34,281 nucleotides of DNA from Candidatus Borkfalkia faecavium (lineage in GTDB: Bacteria; Bacillota; Clostridia; Christensenellales; Borkfalkiaceae). Numbering within the stretch: position 1 is the stretch's first letter; each line of letters opens with the position of its first letter. Below the pieces are notes generated by a model. The model was not told the origin of the DNA. It saw only the letters and a list, made by a program, of their open reading frames with translations, and did no database searches. A program made the translations under genes and the position numbers. Shown here piece after piece: positions 22,567-30,040 of the stretch. Location of the stretch: contig DXEW01000023.1 of the NCBI GenBank assembly GCA_019114755.1, positions 1 through 34,281 on the forward strand, read 5' to 3'.

Positions 22567-22795
22567 GTTCACGCGTTCCTCGGCGAGCTGACGCCTGCGG
22601 AACGCCGTGATTTGAGGAAAACCCCAACCAAAACGCGCTATCGGCAGATAGCGCGTTTTCTGTTCGGAGTTTTCCTCGGCGGTGCGCATTTGGGGGCACA
22701 CTATTGTAAAACGCGCACCGCCTTCACCTTTCCCGCAAGAGCGCTGCCGCGCAAATTGAGTGCGCGGGCGCAAAAGCGTGGTTTTGCTTGCGCGA
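22567..22795 (+). repeat. Four-hairpin element, copy C
   Basis: Complete copy. Hairpin 1 GTTCACGCGTTCC...GGAACGCCGTGAT around GAGCTGAC (22567-22611); linker GAGGAAAACCCC pairs with GGAGTTTTCCTC; hairpin 2 AAAACGCGCTATC (22630-22642) with GATAGCGCGTTTT (22647-22659), 13 bp perfect; hairpin 3 GGCGGTGCGC (22678-22687) with GCGCACCGCC (22713-22722), 25-nt loop with GGGGGCACACT and TTGTAAAA; TTCACCTTTCC; hairpin 4 GCAAAA-GCGTGG-TTTTGC (22770-22787). A TTTTACA satellite follows at 22834-22866. Confidence 0.9.
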
Positions 22796-22833
22796 GGATT
22801 ATTTAGAATAAAATATTTTTATTTCATCCTAAA

Positions 22834-22866
22834 TTTTACATTTTACATTCTACATTTACCATTTAT
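22834..22866 (+). repeat. TTTTACA satellite after copy C
   Basis: TTTTACA, TTTTACA, TTCTACA and TTTACCA in tandem, about 40 bp after hairpin 4 of copy C. Confidence 0.8.
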
Positions 22867-22958
22867 GCTGCGGTGCGGCGTTTCGGTGGAATGCTTCGCG
22901 TAGATGCCCTTTATTTGGGCGCGGGCGCTTTGTGCCCCGTAACGGGCGGCGTTTTTCC

Positions 22959-22987
22959 TTTTCATTTCCAAAGAAATGTGCTATACT
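22959..22987 (+). promoter_or_regulatory. Extended -10 promoter abutting the M16-like gene
   Basis: TTTTCA (22959-22964), a 17-bp spacer and TGCTATACT (-10 box 22982-22987). The -10 box ends nine bases before ATG 22997. Confidence 0.65.
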
Positions 22988-22996
22988 GTAGGAGCT

Positions 22997-24205
22997 ATGA
23001 GTGAAAAAGATATGTCACAGTTTTGCGAGCGCCGCGGCCGCATGCCCAACGGCGCGCACCTGGTCTCGTTCCGCGCGCCGCTCTTGCAGACGGCGGCCTT
23101 TGCCGTGGTGCTGCCCTTCGTGCCAGAATACACGCCCGGCGTGTATCATCTGGTCGAGCATATGTTCTTCGAGCGTGCGGGCGAGCGCCGCGCCCCGCAG
23201 ATCAACGCCGAAATGACCGCCCGCGGCAGCGAGATCATGGGCTATACCGCCATCAACTACATGTGCTTCAGCTTCAGCTGCCGCAAAGAGGTGTTCGCGC
23301 CCCAGCTGCGGCTGCTGCACGCCATGCTGTCGCAGCGCGAATACGATAGGGCAGAGTTCGACCGCGTGCTGCCCGTCATCCGCAACGAGATATTCGAAAA
23401 CGCCTTTTACGACGGCCGTTCGGCGGACATTTTGCGCGAGCTGTGGTTCGATTCCCGCTATATCAGCCCCGTGCTGGGCAGCGCTTCGGTATTGGAAAAC
23501 ATCGACCCCGCCGAGATCGAGGGAGCGCGGAAGTCGCTCTTCAACGGCGGCATGTGCGCCTTTCTGGCGGGCGCCTTTTCCGAAGAGGACGAGCGCCTGG
23601 TGCTGGAGACCTTCGGGAAGATGCCGCTGTGCCGCCTGGATGAGTCGCCCGCCCGCCCCGAAGAAAAGATCACCCGCCCCCTCAACCGCGTGGGGCGCGG
23701 GTATGAATTGCAGGCGCTGGTCACCTACCACGTCGAAAAGGCGGATCTGCGCCTGAAATTGGCGGCGCATTGGCTGCGCAGCGCCCTGTTCGACGGGTTA
23801 GACGCCGCCTTTTTCCGCTTCTTCGACGAGCACGGCTTTCAGTTTTATTCGGTAGACGGCATCTACAGCATCCGCGGCGACGAGCTCGTCTTCTCGTATT
23901 TGGCGCACATCACCAAAAAGGAGAAAAAGCAGTTCGACCCGCTCATCGACGCCTTTGAAGAAGCCGCCGCCAAAACGGACTTCCTCTCCCTCACCCGCCC
24001 GTATTTGTACGACAACCTCGTATTTTTATACGACAACCCCGAGCGGCTGTGCCAGCATTATGTAGATTTATGGCAAGACCTGTCCGTGCCCTTCACCCTC
24101 GAAGAGGAGCGCGCCCACACGGGCGCCTTTACCGACGCGGTGCTGGCAGATTGCTGGCGGCAGATCACCTCGTCGCTGCGGCGGGTGTTCTATATCGGGA
24201 AATAA
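22997..24205 (+). CDS. M16-family (insulinase-like) zinc peptidase, single half
   Basis: Putative metallopeptidase. The inverted zinc motif HxxEH is present as HLVEH (51-55) and a Glu at 131 (NEIFEN) lies at the right distance for the third ligand, as in pitrilysin-type enzymes. The length of about 402 aa equals the small, single-chain M16 proteins that usually work as pairs. The partner gene is not adjacent, which is unusual. ATG 22997 is taken because the residues before it lie in the promoter; GGAG at 22991-22994 is too close to serve well, and the mRNA may start at the codon itself. ATG 23012 is an alternative. No signal peptide, so probably cytoplasmic; natural substrate unknown. Confidence 0.85.
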   Translation: MSEKDMSQFCERRGRMPNGAHLVSFRAPLLQTAAFAVVLPFVPEYTPGVYHLVEHMFFERAGERRAPQINAEMTARGSEIMGYTAINYMCFSFSCRKEVFAPQLRLLHAMLSQREYDRAEFDRVLPVIRNEIFENAFYDGRSADILRELWFDSRYISPVLGSASVLENIDPAEIEGARKSLFNGGMCAFLAGAFSEEDERLVLETFGKMPLCRLDESPARPEEKITRPLNRVGRGYELQALVTYHVEKADLRLKLAAHWLRSALFDGLDAAFFRFFDEHGFQFYSVDGIYSIRGDELVFSYLAHITKKEKKQFDPLIDAFEEAAAKTDFLSLTRPYLYDNLVFLYDNPERLCQHYVDLWQDLSVPFTLEEERAHTGAFTDAVLADCWRQITSSLRRVFYIGK

Positions 24206-24299
24206 ACGATCCTGTGCAGCTGCGGGTGGGCATCGTGCGGGTGCACTGTCGTTTTGTCCTCATCAATATGTAAAATTTATTTCAGGAGGTCTTTCTGTT

Positions 24300-24815
24300 A
24301 TGTTAGATAAAAAAGTAGCCGACCTGCTCGTCGAGCAGGTCAACAAGGAGTTTTATTCCGCCTATCTGTACCTCGACTTCGCCAATTATTACGAAGAAGC
24401 AGGCCTTTCCGGCTTTGCGCATTGGTATGAGGTGCAGGCGCAGGAAGAGCGCGACCACGCCATGACCATGCGCCGCTACCTCATCGATAACGGCGTGCCC
24501 GTCACCTTTGCCGCTATCGACGCGCCCGGCAAGGCATATGCCGACGCCTCCGCTCCCTTGGCAGAAGGGCGCAAGCACGAGTGCTACGTCACCTCGCTCA
24601 TCTCCGCCATCTATGCGGCTGCGGCAGAGGTCAAAGATTACCGCACCATGCAGTTTTTAGATTGGTTCGTCAAGGAGCAGGGTGAAGAGGAGAAAAATGC
24701 CGACGACCTCGTCAAAAAGATGAAGTTGTTCGGCGGCGATCCCAAGGGGCTGTACCTGCTCGACCAAGAGCTCGCCGCACGCGTCTACACGCCGTCTACG
24801 CCGACGGGGAATTGA
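24300..24815 (+). CDS. ftnA: Ferritin (FtnA type), iron storage
   Basis: 24-mer iron-storage protein that oxidises Fe(II) and holds the mineral core. The 171-aa four-helix protein keeps the whole ferroxidase centre of E. coli FtnA: Glu17, Glu50, His53, Glu94, Gln127 and Glu130. AGGAGG at about 24284-24289 sets ATG 24300. It follows the M16-like gene by 94 bp on the same strand, but no clear terminator or promoter was identified between them. There are no haem-binding features of bacterioferritin. The length is normal. Confidence 0.96.
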   Translation: MLDKKVADLLVEQVNKEFYSAYLYLDFANYYEEAGLSGFAHWYEVQAQEERDHAMTMRRYLIDNGVPVTFAAIDAPGKAYADASAPLAEGRKHECYVTSLISAIYAAAAEVKDYRTMQFLDWFVKEQGEEEKNADDLVKKMKLFGGDPKGLYLLDQELAARVYTPSTPTGN

Positions 24816-24889
24816 AGAGGGCATAGGCGAAATTGAATTTTTACGGTTTGTATTGCGCGAGCAAAGCAAACCGTCCGGCTCGAAAAGGC

Positions 24890-24924
24890 GACCCCGCAGA
24901 CAGCCATATGCTGTCCGCGGGGTC
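24890..24924. terminator. Terminator-like hairpin between convergent genes
   Basis: GACCCCGC-A-GACAGC (24890-24904) pairs with GCTGTC-C-GCGGGGTC (24910-24924). It is followed by weak T-runs on both strands, so it could serve ferritin and the leftward PHP gene. A second inverted repeat, ACGGTTTG...CAAACCGT, lies at 24843-24873, and a GGCGCG...CGCGCC palindrome at about 24964-24988. Confidence 0.6.
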
Positions 24925-25042
24925 TTGCTCGTGCAGGGGATCTATGCGGAAAGGCAAGTATGTGGGCGCGCCGCGTATGCGGCGCGCCTGCCGCTGTTTT
25001 CCTTTACAGCTCTGCCCGGTATATGCCCGCCGCAGTGCCTTT

Positions 25043-25867
25043 TTACAGCTCCGCCCGGAGATGCTCGCCGCGGCAGGGGATGGTGAGGTGGGTAAAGCCG
25101 ATCTTTTTCAGCGCTTCCGATACAACTTCCCGCTTTTCGCCGATGCGGGCGGTATCGTGCGCGTCGGAGGCGAACGATACCTTTCTGCCGCCCAGGGCAA
25201 AGTAGCGGGCTAAGATGTCGGTATCGGGCAAAAAGGGGCTGCCCGCCGTCTTGCTGCTGGTGTTCACTTCCAAAATTTTATCTTTGGCGATGATGCGCCG
25301 CAGGATGGCGTCGAGCACGTCGGCAAATTCTTCGTAGCGCAGCTTGGGGTCGGGGTAGGTGGCATTGCGCGAGCAATAGCCGATGTGCGCCACCACGTCG
25401 TACGGGTAGGGCGCGTCGAGGCTTTCCAGCACGCGGTAGAGGTAGGCGTTGTAGGCATACTCCTTGCTGCGCCCCGCACAGTAGTGGGGGAAGTAGCAGT
25501 CCATCCCCAAACAGGTGTGGATGCTGTTGACGATAAAATCCGGCCTGTACTCCTCCGCGGTGCGCATATACCGCTCGAGGGCGCGGGGGCTGTGGTCGAA
25601 GCCGAATTCCGCCCCCACCAAAAACAAGAGCTTCCCCGCGCATGCCGCCTGCAGCTGCCGCGCGCGGGAAAAGTATGCCGCCTCGTCGATGGGCGGCACT
25701 TCTCTGCCGTCGATCTGTAAGTGCAGGCGGTCGTAGTCGTAATTGAAGTGTTCCGAAACGCCGTATATTTTCAGCCCCAGGGCGACGGCTCGCTCTAACA
25801 TATCTGCCATGTCGGCATGGCTGTCGGGCGAAAAGGCGGTGTGCGTGTGTATATCTGCGTAGATCAT
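25043..25867 (-). CDS. PHP-domain phosphatase, histidinol-phosphatase (HisK/HisJ) like
   Basis: Metal-dependent phosphoesterase of the PHP family. The 274-aa product starts MIYADIHTHTAFSPDS with the HxH motif at 7-9, then shows SEHFN, AEFGFD, NSIHT, VVAHIGY and ASDAHDTARIG, the usual metal ligands of HisK-type histidinol phosphatases (last phosphatase step of histidine synthesis). No his genes adjoin it, so the substrate is uncertain; PHP proteins of this size also include other phosphoesterases. ATG 25867 is set by GGAGG just upstream (complement of 25873-25877); a longer frame crosses the promoter. It is convergent with ferritin. Confidence 0.87.
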   Translation of the reverse strand: MIYADIHTHTAFSPDSHADMADMLERAVALGLKIYGVSEHFNYDYDRLHLQIDGREVPPIDEAAYFSRARQLQAACAGKLLFLVGAEFGFDHSPRALERYMRTAEEYRPDFIVNSIHTCLGMDCYFPHYCAGRSKEYAYNAYLYRVLESLDAPYPYDVVAHIGYCSRNATYPDPKLRYEEFADVLDAILRRIIAKDKILEVNTSSKTAGSPFLPDTDILARYFALGGRKVSFASDAHDTARIGEKREVVSEALKKIGFTHLTIPCRGEHLRAEL

Positions 25868-25891
25868 GCGAACCTCCGTTTGTACCCTTGT

Positions 25892-25920
25892 ATGATAATC
25901 GTTTTGCCGCCGCTTGTCAA
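25892..25920 (-). promoter_or_regulatory. Promoter of the PHP gene
   Basis: Minus strand TTGACA (25920-25915), a 17-bp spacer and TATCAT (25897-25892), leader about 20 nt. Confidence 0.8.
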
Positions 25921-25998
25921 GCGCGGAAAGGGGCACGGACGCGGCGGGCAAACGCTTTTTCGCCCTTTCTTTTATATAATGGGGAAGGAAGGGGAAGG

Positions 25999-26087
25999 AG
26001 GGCGCGGCTTTTTGGGCCTGATTGATCTGAAAGGGCGGCGGCGGGCGGAGAAGGCGCGGCTTTTTGGTCTGAAAGGGGCGGCGGCGC
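25999..26087 (+). repeat. Imperfect direct repeat before the YkvI-like gene
   Basis: GGCGCGGCTTTTTGGGCC...TCTGAAAGGGCGGCGGCG is followed by a shorter repeat GGCGCGGCTTTTTGG-TCTGAAAGGGGCGGCGGCG ending at the -10 box. The second copy lacks about 11 bp. The -35 region of the gene below lies inside the second copy. Confidence 0.6.
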
Positions 26088-26100
26088 TATACTATATAAA

Positions 26101-27288
26101 ATGATGAAAAAATGTTTCGCTTGTTTCCGCGCGGGTGCGGGGCTTGCCTTTTCGCTGTTCGGGGCGGTGGTGGGGGCGGGGTTCATGACGGGCGCGGAGC
26201 TGGTGCGCTTTTTCCCCTTGCGCGCCGCCTTTGCCCATGCCGCCGTGGCGGCGGGGCTGTTTGCCGCCTGCTTTCTGCTGCTGTTCGACGCCGGCAGAAA
26301 ATGCGGCGGGTTCGAGGGGGCGCTCCGCTGCTGCGGGCGCGCCGCCCCCGTCTTCCGCGCCCTGCTGCACTTCGCCTCCTTTATCACCTGCGCCGCCATG
26401 TTGGCGGGGCTGGACGGCGCCGTGCGCACGGGCTTCGGCCTGCGCTACGCCCTCCCCGTCGCCGCCCTGTGCGCCCTGCCTGCCATGTTCTTTGTCGCCC
26501 GCAGGGGGATGCGCGGCGTTGCCGCCCTCTCGGCGGCGCTCGTGCCCGTCATGGCCGCCGTGTTTGCGGCGCGGGCGGGCGATATTCCCGCGGGCTTTAC
26601 CCCCTCTTCGCCGCAGAGCGCCTTCACCTCTTTGACGGGCGTATGCCTGTACGCCGCCATGAACTGCTTCCTCGCCGCACCCCTCGCCTGCGACGCGGGC
26701 AGGGAAGGGGCGGGCAGGGGCGGCTGCATCGCCGCGGCGGCACTCATCGGCTTTTGCATCGCCGCAGCGCTGGGCGCGGTGGCGCGGGCGGGCACGGCGG
26801 GGGAAGAGATGCCATTTCTGGCGGCGGGCGGCGGGGGCCCTGCGGCCGTCGCCTGTATCTGCGCCGTGCTCACCACCCTGTTTTCTTCCTTTTATCCCCT
26901 GGCGCGGGCGGCGGAACAGTACAGCGCGGAAAAGGGCGGGAAGGAAAGGCACAAAAAGAGAAAAGAAGAGCACACTGCCGACGCGGAACGGGGCACAAAA
27001 GAAAGCCGCGCGCTTCCTGTGCGGGAGCGCGCGGCGGCGGTGCAGGCGGGGCTGTGCGCGGGCGCCTTTTTGCTGTCGCTGTGCGGACTTTCGGGCATCG
27101 TGCGCGCCGTGTATCCGCTCATCGGCATGGCGGGGGCGGCGTTCTTCCTCCTTTTGGCGGCGCGCCGCCTGCCTTCGCTGCTGTCTTCATCGCCTGCGCA
27201 GCAGCAGCTTTTCCGCCAGCGCCACCAGGGCGTACATGCCCGCGGCCAGCAGGCAGAGGATGGCTGTCGCCGCCATCACCAGGTCTAA
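26101..27288 (+). CDS. YkvI-like integral membrane protein
   Basis: Predicted transporter-like membrane protein of 395 aa with about ten hydrophobic segments. The N-terminal GAVVGAGFMTGAELVRFF is characteristic of the YkvI family, relatives of the APC/LeuT-fold transporters with unknown substrate. A hydrophilic Lys/Glu-rich loop occurs at about 275-310. ATG 26101 follows a TATACT box (26088-26093) by only seven bases and no ribosome site exists, so a leaderless mRNA is likely. The last ~34 residues (QQQLFRQRHQGVHARGQQ...) are polar and come from reading 102 bp into the convergent permease gene, with no terminator between them. The true function is unproven. Confidence 0.75.
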   Translation: MMKKCFACFRAGAGLAFSLFGAVVGAGFMTGAELVRFFPLRAAFAHAAVAAGLFAACFLLLFDAGRKCGGFEGALRCCGRAAPVFRALLHFASFITCAAMLAGLDGAVRTGFGLRYALPVAALCALPAMFFVARRGMRGVAALSAALVPVMAAVFAARAGDIPAGFTPSSPQSAFTSLTGVCLYAAMNCFLAAPLACDAGREGAGRGGCIAAAALIGFCIAAALGAVARAGTAGEEMPFLAAGGGGPAAVACICAVLTTLFSSFYPLARAAEQYSAEKGGKERHKKRKEEHTADAERGTKESRALPVRERAAAVQAGLCAGAFLLSLCGLSGIVRAVYPLIGMAGAAFFLLLAARRLPSLLSSSPAQQQLFRQRHQGVHARGQQAEDGCRRHHQV

Positions 27289-27996
27289 GCGGAACACCTG
27301 CCCGCCGTACACGATCAAGTAGCCCAGTCCCGCCTTGGAGGCGATGTATTCCCCCATGATGGAGCCGATCCACGCCATGCCCACGCTGATCTTCAGCATG
27401 CCGATAAACGCGGGCAGCGCCGAGGGCAGCACCAGTTTGGTCAGCATCTGCCGCCTGCCCGCGCCCATCGAGGCGAGCAGCAGCATCTTGTTTTTGTCGG
27501 TAGACAAAAACCCTTCCAGCATGTGCATGGTCGCCACGATGATGCTCACCAGCACGGTCATGAACACGATGGAAGGCGCGCCCGCGCCGAACCAGACGAT
27601 GATGACCGGCCCCAGCGCGATCTTGGGCAGGGCGTTGAGCACCACGATGTACGGCTCTAAAACGCGCCGCGCCCGCTCGCTCCACCAAAGCAGCAGGGCG
27701 ATCGCCGTGCCGGCGATGACGGCGACGGCAAAGCCCGCCAGCGTCTCCCACAGGGTAGTGCCGATGTGGTAGAACAGCGACCCGTCCGCCGCCAGCGAGC
27801 CGATGACCTTGGCGATGCGAGAAGGCGAGCTGATGATGAACGGGTCGGCAAGCTCCAGCCGGGCGACGAGCTCCCATACCCCCAAAAGGAGCAGCAGCAG
27901 GCCGGCGCGCGCCGCCTGCACGGCGATGTTTTCGCGGCGGCGGCGTTTCAGATACAGCGCGTGCGCGGGCGAACACAAATTTTTTGTCTTTTTCAT
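27187..27996 (-). CDS. ABC transporter permease, NitT/TauT (SsuC) type
   Basis: Inner-membrane permease of 269 aa with about six helices. The EAA-loop region is visible around ASMGAGRRQMLTKLVLPSALPAFIGML, followed by WIGSIMGEY. Family members import sulfonates, nitrate, pyrimidine precursors and similar anions or ring compounds. The start ATG at 27996 overlaps the stop of the ATPase gene (ATGA), indicating tight coupling in the order binding protein, ATPase, permease. The N-terminus is basic (LYLKRRRRENIAVQ). The 3' end overlaps the convergent YkvI-like gene by 102 bp. Confidence 0.9.
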   Translation of the reverse strand: MKKTKNLCSPAHALYLKRRRRENIAVQAARAGLLLLLLGVWELVARLELADPFIISSPSRIAKVIGSLAADGSLFYHIGTTLWETLAGFAVAVIAGTAIALLLWWSERARRVLEPYIVVLNALPKIALGPVIIVWFGAGAPSIVFMTVLVSIIVATMHMLEGFLSTDKNKMLLLASMGAGRRQMLTKLVLPSALPAFIGMLKISVGMAWIGSIMGEYIASKAGLGYLIVYGGQVFRLDLVMAATAILCLLAAGMYALVALAEKLLLRRR

Positions 27997-28763
27997 ACGT
28001 TCAGCTCCTTCCACAGCAGTTCGAACCAGCCGGAAAAGCGGGGCGATTCGCGGCGCCTGAGGGGCACGGTGCTGCCGAACTCCAGCGCGTGCGAACAAAG
28101 CACCCGCGCCGGCCGCGCGCTCAGAACGAGTACCCGGTCGGCCACGGAAATGGCCTCGGAAATGTCGTGCGTGACCAGCACGGCGGTCTTTTGTTCGCTG
28201 CGGATGATGTTGTACACGTCATCGCATACGTTCAGCCGCGTCTGGTAGTCGAGGGCGGAAAAGGGCTCGTCGAGCAGCAGGATGTGCGGGTCTGCGGCGA
28301 GAGTGCGGATGAGCGCGGCGCGCTGGCGCATCCCGCCCGAAAGCTGGTCGGGGTAGTGCTTCAAAAACCCGCCCAAGCCGTATTTTTCCGCCAGGGCCAG
28401 CGCCCTCTGTTCCTGCTGCGGCGAGCGGATGCCCCGCACTTCGAGGGGCAGGCGGATGTTCGCCTCCACCGTGCGCCAGGGGAACAGCTCGTCGCGCTGC
28501 AGCATATAGCCGAAGTCCTGCGCGCCGCGCGCGGGCGGCCGCCCGTACACGAGCACGCTCCCTTCCGTGGGGCGCAGCAGCCCCGCCGCCAGCGACAGGA
28601 GCGTCGTCTTGCCGCAGCCGGAAGGGCCGATCACCGCCACAAATTCCCCCTCGTACACGCAAAAGTTCAGGTCTTTGGCGGCAGGCGTCTCGCCCGCCGC
28701 GGTATGGTATGTCATGCCCACGCCCGCAAATTCCAGCACGGCGCGGCGCGTATTCCTCTCCAT
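27993..28763 (-). CDS. ABC transporter ATP-binding protein, NitT/TauT (SsuB) type
   Basis: 256-aa ATPase with Walker A GPSGCGKTT (46-54), the Q-loop at MLQRDELFPW, signature LSGGMRQR, Walker B LLLDEPFSALD and the switch THDISEA. The MLQxDxLFPWxTV pattern is typical of the nitrate/sulfonate/taurine branch. GGAGG upstream (complement of about 28774-28778) sets ATG 28763. It lies 23 bp after the binding-protein gene and overlaps the permease by four bases. A C-terminal ~40-residue extension beyond the core is normal for this branch. Confidence 0.93.
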   Translation of the reverse strand: MERNTRRAVLEFAGVGMTYHTAAGETPAAKDLNFCVYEGEFVAVIGPSGCGKTTLLSLAAGLLRPTEGSVLVYGRPPARGAQDFGYMLQRDELFPWRTVEANIRLPLEVRGIRSPQQEQRALALAEKYGLGGFLKHYPDQLSGGMRQRAALIRTLAADPHILLLDEPFSALDYQTRLNVCDDVYNIIRSEQKTAVLVTHDISEAISVADRVLVLSARPARVLCSHALEFGSTVPLRRRESPRFSGWFELLWKELNV

Positions 28764-28786
28764 GCGTGCTTCCTCCGTGCGGTCGC

Positions 28787-29797
28787 CTATTTTTGCAGCT
28801 GCGCGTACACGGCGGAAGAGTAAGAGGTGTCTATAAGGTCTTGAAAGTCCACCCGCCGTTCCAGCTCTCCCGCGCGCTCGATGATGTCTTGCAGCCGATC
28901 GAAGGCGGCCTCCGTCATGGTCATATCCTCCTGCCAGGCGTCGACGGCCTTATAGCTTTTCAAAGACGTGACGATCGAGCTCTCTTCCGTGCCGTCAAAA
29001 TACGGCAGCAGCAGCGCTGCGGCCTCCGCTTCGCCCGTATCGCCGATGTAGGCGATGCCGCGCATCACCGCCCGCAAAAAGCCTTCGATCACCTCTTCGT
29101 TTTCTTCGATGTAGCTCTCGCGGGCGATGTAGCAGGTGTAGGGCACCTCGCCCGAAGCCTCGCCCACCGAGGCGACCACATATCCCTTGCCCGCCTTTTC
29201 GTATTCGGAAGCGACGGGCTCGAACATGGTGCAGTAGTCCGCCGTGCCCGATTCAAACGCCGCCGTCATGTAGTTGAAGTTGATGTCGTAGTTCATGAAC
29301 ACGTCCTGCCCGTCATAGAGGCCGTGTTCGTTGAGGATATATTCGAACGTCATCGCCGGCACGCCGCCCTTGCGCCCCGCCAGTATCTCTTTGCCGCGCA
29401 GGCTGGTCTCCCAGTCGAAGCTGTCTTTTTCGTCTGTTCTGGAAACGAGGAAAGAGCCGTCTCTCTTGGTCAGCTGCCCGAACACGGTGGGCACGTTGTT
29501 CGAGCCGCCCACCAGCACGTACAGCGCCGCCTCCGGCCCGCAGAAGCCGATGTCTGCGCTGCCCGAAAGCACCGCCGCCATCACGTTGTCTGCCCCGCCG
29601 CCGTTGGTCAGCTCGATCTCGATGCCCTCTTCGGCAAAATAGCCCAGCGCATCCGCCGCGTACATGGGTGCGTAAAAGATGGAATGGGTCACCTCGTTGA
29701 CGCGCACCTTTACGGTGTCTTCTCCCGTATCCGCGCACGCCGCCAGCGGCGCGAGCGCAAACAGCAGGCACAGCGCCGCCGCCAATATCTTTTTCAT
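28787..29797 (-). CDS. ABC transporter substrate-binding lipoprotein, NMT1/THI5-like
   Basis: 336-aa extracellular binding protein anchored by a lipid: signal MKKILAAALCLLFALAPLAAC with lipobox Cys21. The mature protein has the two-lobed pattern of the NitT/TauT/NMT1 family: FYAPMYAADALGYFAEEGIEIEL, then NGGGADNVMAAVLSGSADIGFCGPEA. It captures the ligand for the ATPase and permease encoded downstream. No TPP or other riboswitch is present upstream, so a thiamine-precursor role is unsupported and the ligand (sulfonate, nitrate, pyrimidine or other) is open. GGAG just upstream sets ATG 29797. The leader contains a strong GC hairpin (29821-29849). Confidence 0.92.
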   Translation of the reverse strand: MKKILAAALCLLFALAPLAACADTGEDTVKVRVNEVTHSIFYAPMYAADALGYFAEEGIEIELTNGGGADNVMAAVLSGSADIGFCGPEAALYVLVGGSNNVPTVFGQLTKRDGSFLVSRTDEKDSFDWETSLRGKEILAGRKGGVPAMTFEYILNEHGLYDGQDVFMNYDINFNYMTAAFESGTADYCTMFEPVASEYEKAGKGYVVASVGEASGEVPYTCYIARESYIEENEEVIEGFLRAVMRGIAYIGDTGEAEAAALLLPYFDGTEESSIVTSLKSYKAVDAWQEDMTMTEAAFDRLQDIIERAGELERRVDFQDLIDTSYSSAVYAQLQK

Positions 29798-29820
29798 GTG
29801 ATCATCTCCGCAATTTTGTA

Positions 29821-29849
29821 CCGCGGCGGCGTGGAACGGGCCGCCGCGG
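29821..29849 (-). other. Strong hairpin in the leader of the binding-protein gene
   Basis: CCGCGGCGGC (29821-29830) and GCCGCCGCGG (29840-29849) form a perfect 10-bp stem, about 24 bp upstream of the start codon. No T-run follows, so it is not a terminator. It may affect translation or mRNA stability. Confidence 0.55.
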
Positions 29850-29985
29850 CCGAAGCCGCAGGGGGCGCGTGCGCGCCGCACCGTCACGGCATAGTTCATT
29901 GTATGCGTGCGCATCCGAAATTGATAAAGCCGCCTGCGGCAACCAAAATGCAACCGGCGGTTGACAAAAAGCACGCGCAGGGTGG

Positions 29986-30015
29986 TGGACAGCGGCGGGC
30001 GGTTTGTGCTATACT
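29986..30015 (+). promoter_or_regulatory. Promoter of the XRE-family gene
   Basis: TGGACA (29986-29991), an 18-bp spacer and TATACT (30010-30015) with an extended TGC. A TTGACA at 29961 is too far upstream to pair with this -10 box. Confidence 0.7.
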
Positions 30016-30040
30016 GTTTGTAATAAAGGAGGTATACGGT

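Noticed and set aside
29798-30009. TPP riboswitch before the NMT1/THI5-like transporter
   Set aside because: The CTGAGA and ACCTGATCTGG-type motifs are absent on the minus strand.
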